DNA of 10,556 nucleotides from contig DATILI010000006.1 in assembly GCA_035476635.1 (NCBI GenBank), forward strand, positions 1 to 10,556. Reading direction: 5' to 3'. The stretch's first letter is position 1, and every line of letters begins with the position of its first letter. This DNA is from DATILI01 sp035476635 (GTDB taxonomy: Bacteria > Pseudomonadota > Gammaproteobacteria > Burkholderiales > Burkholderiaceae_C). The notes under the pieces were generated by a model, which worked only from the letters and a program-made list of their open reading frames with translations, searched no databases and had not been told where the DNA came from. Made by a program: the position numbers and the translations under genes. Of this stretch, positions 6,668 through 10,556 are shown piece by piece.

Positions 6668-6674
6668 TCTCCTT
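6668..6674 (-). promoter_or_regulatory. strong ribosome binding site of the 24-codon gene
   Basis: AAGGAGA on the minus strand, five bases before the GTG at 6662. It is among the best Shine-Dalgarno matches in the window and is the main evidence that this tiny ORF is translated. Confidence 0.75.
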
Positions 6675-6691
6675 GTATTTACATCGTCCAG

Positions 6692-6722
6692 CTTATCCCG
6701 CCAGGCCCGCGCACCGGGTCAG
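6692..6722 (-). promoter_or_regulatory. possible promoter of the 24-codon gene
   Basis: On the minus strand CTGACC (-35-like, 4/6 matches) and GATAAG (-10-like, 4/6) are separated by 19 nt. Transcription would begin about 20-25 nt before the GTG at 6662. The spacer is long and the hexamers weak, so this is only a candidate. Its presence would mean the small gene is not read only by run-through from the kinase operon. Confidence 0.22.
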
Positions 6723-6759
6723 TCATCGGGTCGCAACGGCGTAGGACAGGTCCATGTCT

Positions 6760-8406
6760 TCACGCGGCCGTTTCCAGCGCCGACCATACCGTCTCGCCCA
6801 TGCCGCGCGTGGGTATGAAGATGTGGAAGGCCGCCCCACCGCCGGCAACGGCTTCGGCGTAGATGCGCCCGTCGTGGGCCTCGACGATCTTGCGGCAGAT
6901 TGCCAGGCCCAGGCCGGTGCCGCCGGAGCCGTTCTTGGTTGTGCTGGACTGCGCGAAGGCATCGAAGATGTGTTCGAGTTCGGATTCCGGGATGCCCGGT
7001 CCCTGGTCGCGCACGCAGAAGTGGAGCTCGCCCGCCGCCGTGGCCTGGCCGTCGACGTGAATCACGGCGGATTCCGGCGAAAACTTGATCGCGTTGGCAA
7101 TCACGTTGCGTATCACTTGCTGAAAGCGCAGCGGGTCCGCCTTGGCCAGCAGCGGCGCCTCGGACAAGCGCAACCGCAGGTCCAGCCGCTTGGCCTCCAG
7201 CAGCGGCTTGATCTCGCGCACCACGGCGCGAACCAGGCCGCGCAAGTCGATCCGCTCCAGGTGGAAGGTGCCGACGGTGCTGTCGATCTTCGACACATCG
7301 AGCAGGTCGTTGACCAGCGCGAGCATGCGCTGGCCCGCCGCGTGGATGTCCTCGAACATCGCGGCCAGGCGCGGCTCGTGCTTGCCGCGCAGCTTGCCCA
7401 GCTCGGAGAAGCCGATGATCGACTGCAGCGGTGTGCGCAATTCGTGGCTCATGTTGGCGACGAACTCCGACTTGGTGCGCGCGGCCTCATCCGCCGCGTC
7501 GCGCGCCTCTTGCGTGGCCCGCTCGGCTTCGCGGAACTCGCTGATGTCCATCTGCACGCAGAGGATCCCGCCGGCCGAACCTCGGGCGTCCGGTACCAAT
7601 GCCTTGATCACACGCATGTCGCGATGCGACCCGTCGCCATGGCGGATGCGGGTTTCGAACTGCGTCGTTCCGCCCCGGCGAACGATGCCGCGGTCCGCCT
7701 CCGCATGGATATCGGCCTCGTCCTCGGGCAGGATATCGCGCAGGTGCTTGCCGACGACATCCGCCCGGTGCAGCCCCTCGTAGGCCTCCCAGGCCTGGTT
7801 GACGACCTGCACGCGTCCGCGCGTATCCGTCATCGAGATCGGCAAGGGGTTGACCTCCATCAGCTGGGCACTGAACGCGAGTTGGGCTTGCAGCTGGCGT
7901 TGCGCCACCCAGCGTTCGGTCACATCGACCGCGCTGCCGACGAATCCGGAGACCGTGCCATCGGACAACAAAGGCACGACGGCCACATCGAACAGCAGGT
8001 CACCGCCGTTGGCGGTGCGCACCCGGGCCTGCGCCGCTCGCACGCCGCCCTGGCCGTCTGCGCGGAATAGCGCCCGGACCGCCTCGCGGCACTCGGTCTC
8101 GACAATGTCGTGCAAGTGCCGTCCGATCGCCGACCGGGCATCGGTGCCGCTCAGCGCCGCCCAACGCGCATTCACGAAAGTGATCGCCCCGCTGGCGTCG
8201 GTCCGGAAGATCAGCTCCTGAACGCTCTTCATCAGCACCGCCAGTTCGCGCTCGTTGCGCGCCACCCGCGCCTGTGCCGTGTCGTTGAGGCGACGCGCCG
8301 CCTCGCGGGCGCGCAGGCTGCGCCAGACCGCGACGGCCAGCGCGACGATCACGATGATCGCAACGGCGCCGACCCAGGGAAGATACGTGCTGAAGCCGGA
8401 CGTCAT
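6760..8406 (-). CDS. membrane-anchored PAS-PAS sensor histidine kinase
   Basis: Sensor kinase of 548 aa. It has one N-terminal transmembrane helix (about 10-28) and no periplasmic domain, so sensing is probably cytoplasmic or at the membrane. Then come a short coiled segment (30-60), a first PAS domain (about 55-168, ending SAVDVTERW), and a second PAS with PAC end (about 180-293, ending QMDISEFREAE). The HisKA dimerisation helix carries SHELRTPLQS with phospho-acceptor His321; ExxT just after it suits kinase plus phosphatase action. The ATP domain has N-box NVIANAIKF (434-442), G1 DQGPGIPE (467-474), the F-box segment FDAFAQ and G2 GGTGLGLAI (495-503). All catalytic motifs are intact. Its ATG overlaps the stop of the response regulator gene by four bases (ATGA), implying coupled translation. 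The regulator is the obvious partner. The signal sensed is unknown. Confidence 0.95.
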   Translation of the reverse strand: MTSGFSTYLPWVGAVAIIVIVALAVAVWRSLRAREAARRLNDTAQARVARNERELAVLMKSVQELIFRTDASGAITFVNARWAALSGTDARSAIGRHLHDIVETECREAVRALFRADGQGGVRAAQARVRTANGGDLLFDVAVVPLLSDGTVSGFVGSAVDVTERWVAQRQLQAQLAFSAQLMEVNPLPISMTDTRGRVQVVNQAWEAYEGLHRADVVGKHLRDILPEDEADIHAEADRGIVRRGGTTQFETRIRHGDGSHRDMRVIKALVPDARGSAGGILCVQMDISEFREAERATQEARDAADEAARTKSEFVANMSHELRTPLQSIIGFSELGKLRGKHEPRLAAMFEDIHAAGQRMLALVNDLLDVSKIDSTVGTFHLERIDLRGLVRAVVREIKPLLEAKRLDLRLRLSEAPLLAKADPLRFQQVIRNVIANAIKFSPESAVIHVDGQATAAGELHFCVRDQGPGIPESELEHIFDAFAQSSTTKNGSGGTGLGLAICRKIVEAHDGRIYAEAVAGGGAAFHIFIPTRGMGETVWSALETAA

Positions 8407-8774
8407 GCCATGGCTTCGATGCGATGGATGGTTTCCAGGACCAGCAGTGTGCTGAATGGCTTGACCAGGTAGTCGTCGGCCCCGGCGGCGAAGCCCGCGT
8501 CGCGGTCCCCGCTCTGGCCGCGCGCCGTCAGCATCACCACCTTGGTATGCCGCATCGCAGGGTCGGCCTTGATGCGACGGCAGACGTCCAGCCCGTTCAG
8601 GCTTCCCGGCATCATCACGTCGAGCAGCACGATGTCCGGCAGGAGCTGCTGCGCCAACGCCAGCGCGGTGTCGCCATCGGCCGCTTCGTGGATTTCGTAG
8701 TCCTCGAATTCCATGGTCATGTGCAGCAACTTGCGGATGTCGGCTTGGTCTTCAACGATCAGGATCTTTTTCAT
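8403..8774 (-). CDS. single-domain (CheY-like) response regulator
   Basis: A 123-aa receiver domain with no output domain. Conserved residues are all present: the acidic pair Glu8-Asp9, phospho-acceptor Asp52 (DIVLLDVMMPG), Thr83 (VVMLTARG) and Lys105 (DDYLVKPFS). Without a DNA-binding domain it should act by protein contact or as a phosphorelay intermediate. It lies 22 nt after the GspE-like ATPase (GAGG ribosome site) and overlaps the histidine kinase start by four bases. The kinase is therefore the likely phosphodonor, and the ATPase or its machine a reasonable output target, by context only. Binding to the ATPase is not shown by the sequence. Confidence 0.95.
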   Translation of the reverse strand: MKKILIVEDQADIRKLLHMTMEFEDYEIHEAADGDTALALAQQLLPDIVLLDVMMPGSLNGLDVCRRIKADPAMRHTKVVMLTARGQSGDRDAGFAAGADDYLVKPFSTLLVLETIHRIEAMA

Positions 8775-8796
8775 GGATTGGCCTCAATTCTTTTAC

Positions 8797-10556
8797 TCAC
8801 CCGTTGCTGGTCGCGCGCACTTCGTCGATGGTCGTCTGGCCGGCGAGAACCTTGTCGATACCGTCCTGGCGCAGCGTTCGCATGCCTTCGCGCAGTGCTG
8901 TTTCCTGCAGCGCTTCGGCGCGCGCGCCAGTCTGTATCAGATGCCGCATCTCGCGCGAAATCACCATCAGCTCATGCAGGCCCATGCGGCCCTTGAAGCC
9001 GCTGTTGCCGCATTGCACGCAGCCGGGACTCGTGTGCATCAGCAGCTGGCCATCGCGGCCATGGCGTTCCATCCAGCCACGGCGTACCGTGTCGCGGTCC
9101 ACCGTCAAGCCGGCCGCACCGAAGGCACTCATGTAGTCGGACAGCAGTTCATCGATCTCGCCTGCGCTGGCCGGCCGTTGCGCGTGGCAGTGCTCGCACA
9201 GGCGCCGCACAAGTCGTTGCGCCAACACCACCAGCAGCGAGTCGGCGAAGTTGAACGGATCCATGCCCATGTCGAGCAGTCGCGTCACAGTCTCGGGGGC
9301 ACCGTTGGTGTGGAGCGTCGAAAGCACCAGGTGGCCGGTGAGCGAGGCCTCGATGGCCATCTGTGCGGTTTCCTTGTCGCGGATCTCGCCGATCATGATG
9401 ACGTCCGGGTCGGCACGCAGCAAGGCGCGCAAGGCCTTCGCGAACGTCCAGTCGATGCGTGGGTTGATCTGCACCTGCCGCAAGCCGGGTTGGGTGATCT
9501 CGATGGGGTCTTCCGCAGTCCATATCTTGCGTTCGGCCACGTTGATATGGCTCAGTGCCGAATGCAGCGTCGTGGTCTTGCCCGAACCTGTCGGGCCGAC
9601 GCACAAGACCAGTCCATAGGGCCGCTCGATGGCGCGCTTGAGCTGTGCAAGGTTGTGCGGGGACAGCCCCAAGCGATCCAGCGGGATTGGCTTGGCCGAG
9701 GCCAGGATGCGCATGACCACGTCCTCCAGGCCGTTGCTGGTCGGGATCGTCGCGACGCGAAGCTCAATGCGGTGCTGTGGCGAGAATTTCGCGAAGTTGA
9801 TCTTGCCGTCCTGCGGCTTGCGTTTCTCGCTGATATCAAGGTCGCACATGATCTTGATGCGTCCGATCATCGCGTTCCGGTAGTTCGGTGGCAGCTCGAG
9901 GTAGGTGCGCAGAACGCCGTCCTTGCGAAAACGGATGCGGATCTTCTCGCGCCCCGCGTAGCTCTCGATGTGGATGTCGGACACGCCGTCCCGGTAGGCC
10001 TCGATGATCATCCCGTCGATCAAGCGCACCAGCGAGTTGTCGGACTGCTCGATCGGCGAGGTGTCGTCCACGCGCTGCTGGCCTTCCTTCTCCAGGGTCT
10101 CCAGCAGTTTTTCGGTGTCGTGCACCTGGAAGTCTGCCGCCCGCAACGGCTCGCCAGGCGCAAACCGGCTGCCGGATGCGGCCCCAATCTTGTCGTAGGC
10201 GGCGAACAGCAGCTTGTCCAGGTCCCGGCACTGCGCCAATACCGCCACGACCTTCATCTGCGTGCTGAACTCGACCTCCTCCACCGCAGCACGGCGCGAC
10301 GCGGGATCGTCAAGCGCGACAATCAAGCGCGTATCGCGCACCAGCAGCGGCATCAGCTGCAGGCGCTGCGCGACGCTGTGGCTGATCTTGCGCAATGCTT
10401 CGGATTCCACCGGAAAGACATCCAGATCGACCAGCGGGTAACCCATCTTGCGAGCGAGGGCGGCCTGCAGTTCCGAGCGCGACACCGCACCCATGCGCAC
10501 GAGTACTTCGCCCAACGGCACGTTGCGATCGGCTTGCTGCTGCACGAGCGCGTCGC
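8797..10556 (-). CDS. GspE/PulE/PilB-family secretion or pilus assembly ATPase (N-terminus cut by window edge)
   Basis: Hexameric ATPase of the type II secretion/type IV pilus superfamily. Residues are counted from the GTG at 10545, but the frame is open to the window edge and the true start is probably outside. The N-terminal part has an MshEN-like repeat (PLGEVLVRMGAVSRSELQAA, about 10-33) and a GspE N-terminal domain to about 120. The catalytic part has SDIHIES (189-195), Walker A GPTGSGKT (317-324), the Asp box with Walker B (about 373-390, LLRADPDVIMIGEIRD), and the His box TGHLVLSTLHTN (403-414). A zinc-type four-cysteine module follows (Cys450/453 and Cys509/512). No catalytic residue is missing. 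No pilin, platform protein or secretin gene is visible, so the machine served is unknown. It is co-directional with, and 22 nt before, a response regulator and kinase, which suggests regulated use. Confidence 0.93.
   Translation of the reverse strand, partial: DALVQQQADRNVPLGEVLVRMGAVSRSELQAALARKMGYPLVDLDVFPVESEALRKISHSVAQRLQLMPLLVRDTRLIVALDDPASRRAAVEEVEFSTQMKVVAVLAQCRDLDKLLFAAYDKIGAASGSRFAPGEPLRAADFQVHDTEKLLETLEKEGQQRVDDTSPIEQSDNSLVRLIDGMIIEAYRDGVSDIHIESYAGREKIRIRFRKDGVLRTYLELPPNYRNAMIGRIKIMCDLDISEKRKPQDGKINFAKFSPQHRIELRVATIPTSNGLEDVVMRILASAKPIPLDRLGLSPHNLAQLKRAIERPYGLVLCVGPTGSGKTTTLHSALSHINVAERKIWTAEDPIEITQPGLRQVQINPRIDWTFAKALRALLRADPDVIMIGEIRDKETAQMAIEASLTGHLVLSTLHTNGAPETVTRLLDMGMDPFNFADSLLVVLAQRLVRRLCEHCHAQRPASAGEIDELLSDYMSAFGAAGLTVDRDTVRRGWMERHGRDGQLLMHTSPGCVQCGNSGFKGRMGLHELMVISREMRHLIQTGARAEALQETALREGMRTLRQDGIDKVLAGQTTIDEVRATSNG

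Noticed and set aside
6676..6759. Possible intrinsic terminator after the histidine kinase gene
   Set aside because: Only 4-bp stems (for example CCCG/CGGG) are present and none is followed by a T-run on the minus strand.
6754..8070. Plus-strand open frame (438 codons) antisense to the histidine kinase
   Set aside because: The minus strand has complete HisKA and HATPase motifs. The plus frame shows no recognisable domain.

Overview
The window looks like chromosomal DNA of a GC-rich betaproteobacterium, most likely in Burkholderiales and possibly Comamonadaceae. The reasons are a homodimeric-type AceE, an AceF with one lipoyl domain, and a dihydrolipoamide dehydrogenase that carries its own N-terminal lipoyl domain. 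All genes found lie on the minus strand, so the text reads right to left in transcription order. About 95% of the window is coding.

Right part (10556 to 6760): a signalling and secretion-type cluster. A GspE/PilB-family hexameric ATPase, whose 5' end lies outside the window, is followed after 22 nt by a single-domain CheY-like response regulator. Its stop codon overlaps the start of a membrane-anchored two-PAS histidine kinase (ATGA overlap). The three genes are very probably one operon. They suggest a pilus or type II secretion-like motor, or a regulatory ATPase, placed under two-component control.

Middle part (6759 to 6359): the only long gap. It holds a 24-codon gene for a one-helix hydrophobic peptide, with a strong ribosome binding site (GTG start at 6662), a possible weak terminator, and the leader of the pyruvate dehydrogenase operon with several short inverted repeats.

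Left part (6358 to 1): the pyruvate dehydrogenase operon aceE-aceF-lpdA with gaps of 21 and 13 nt. An alpha/beta hydrolase resembling YbfF follows 13 nt later and runs off the left edge. AceE decarboxylates pyruvate, AceF moves the acetyl group to CoA on its lipoyl arm, and LpdA reoxidises the arm with NAD+.

The most unusual feature is a GC-rich palindromic repeat (9-bp stem, NCC loop, G-rich tail) found three times inside coding sequence. One copy lies in aceF and an inverted pair lies in lpdA. In both genes it falls in the flexible linker just after the lipoyl domain and is translated in frame into Pro/Gly-rich sequence. I saw no CRISPR array, phage, IS element, tRNA or rRNA, and no clearly new multi-gene system.
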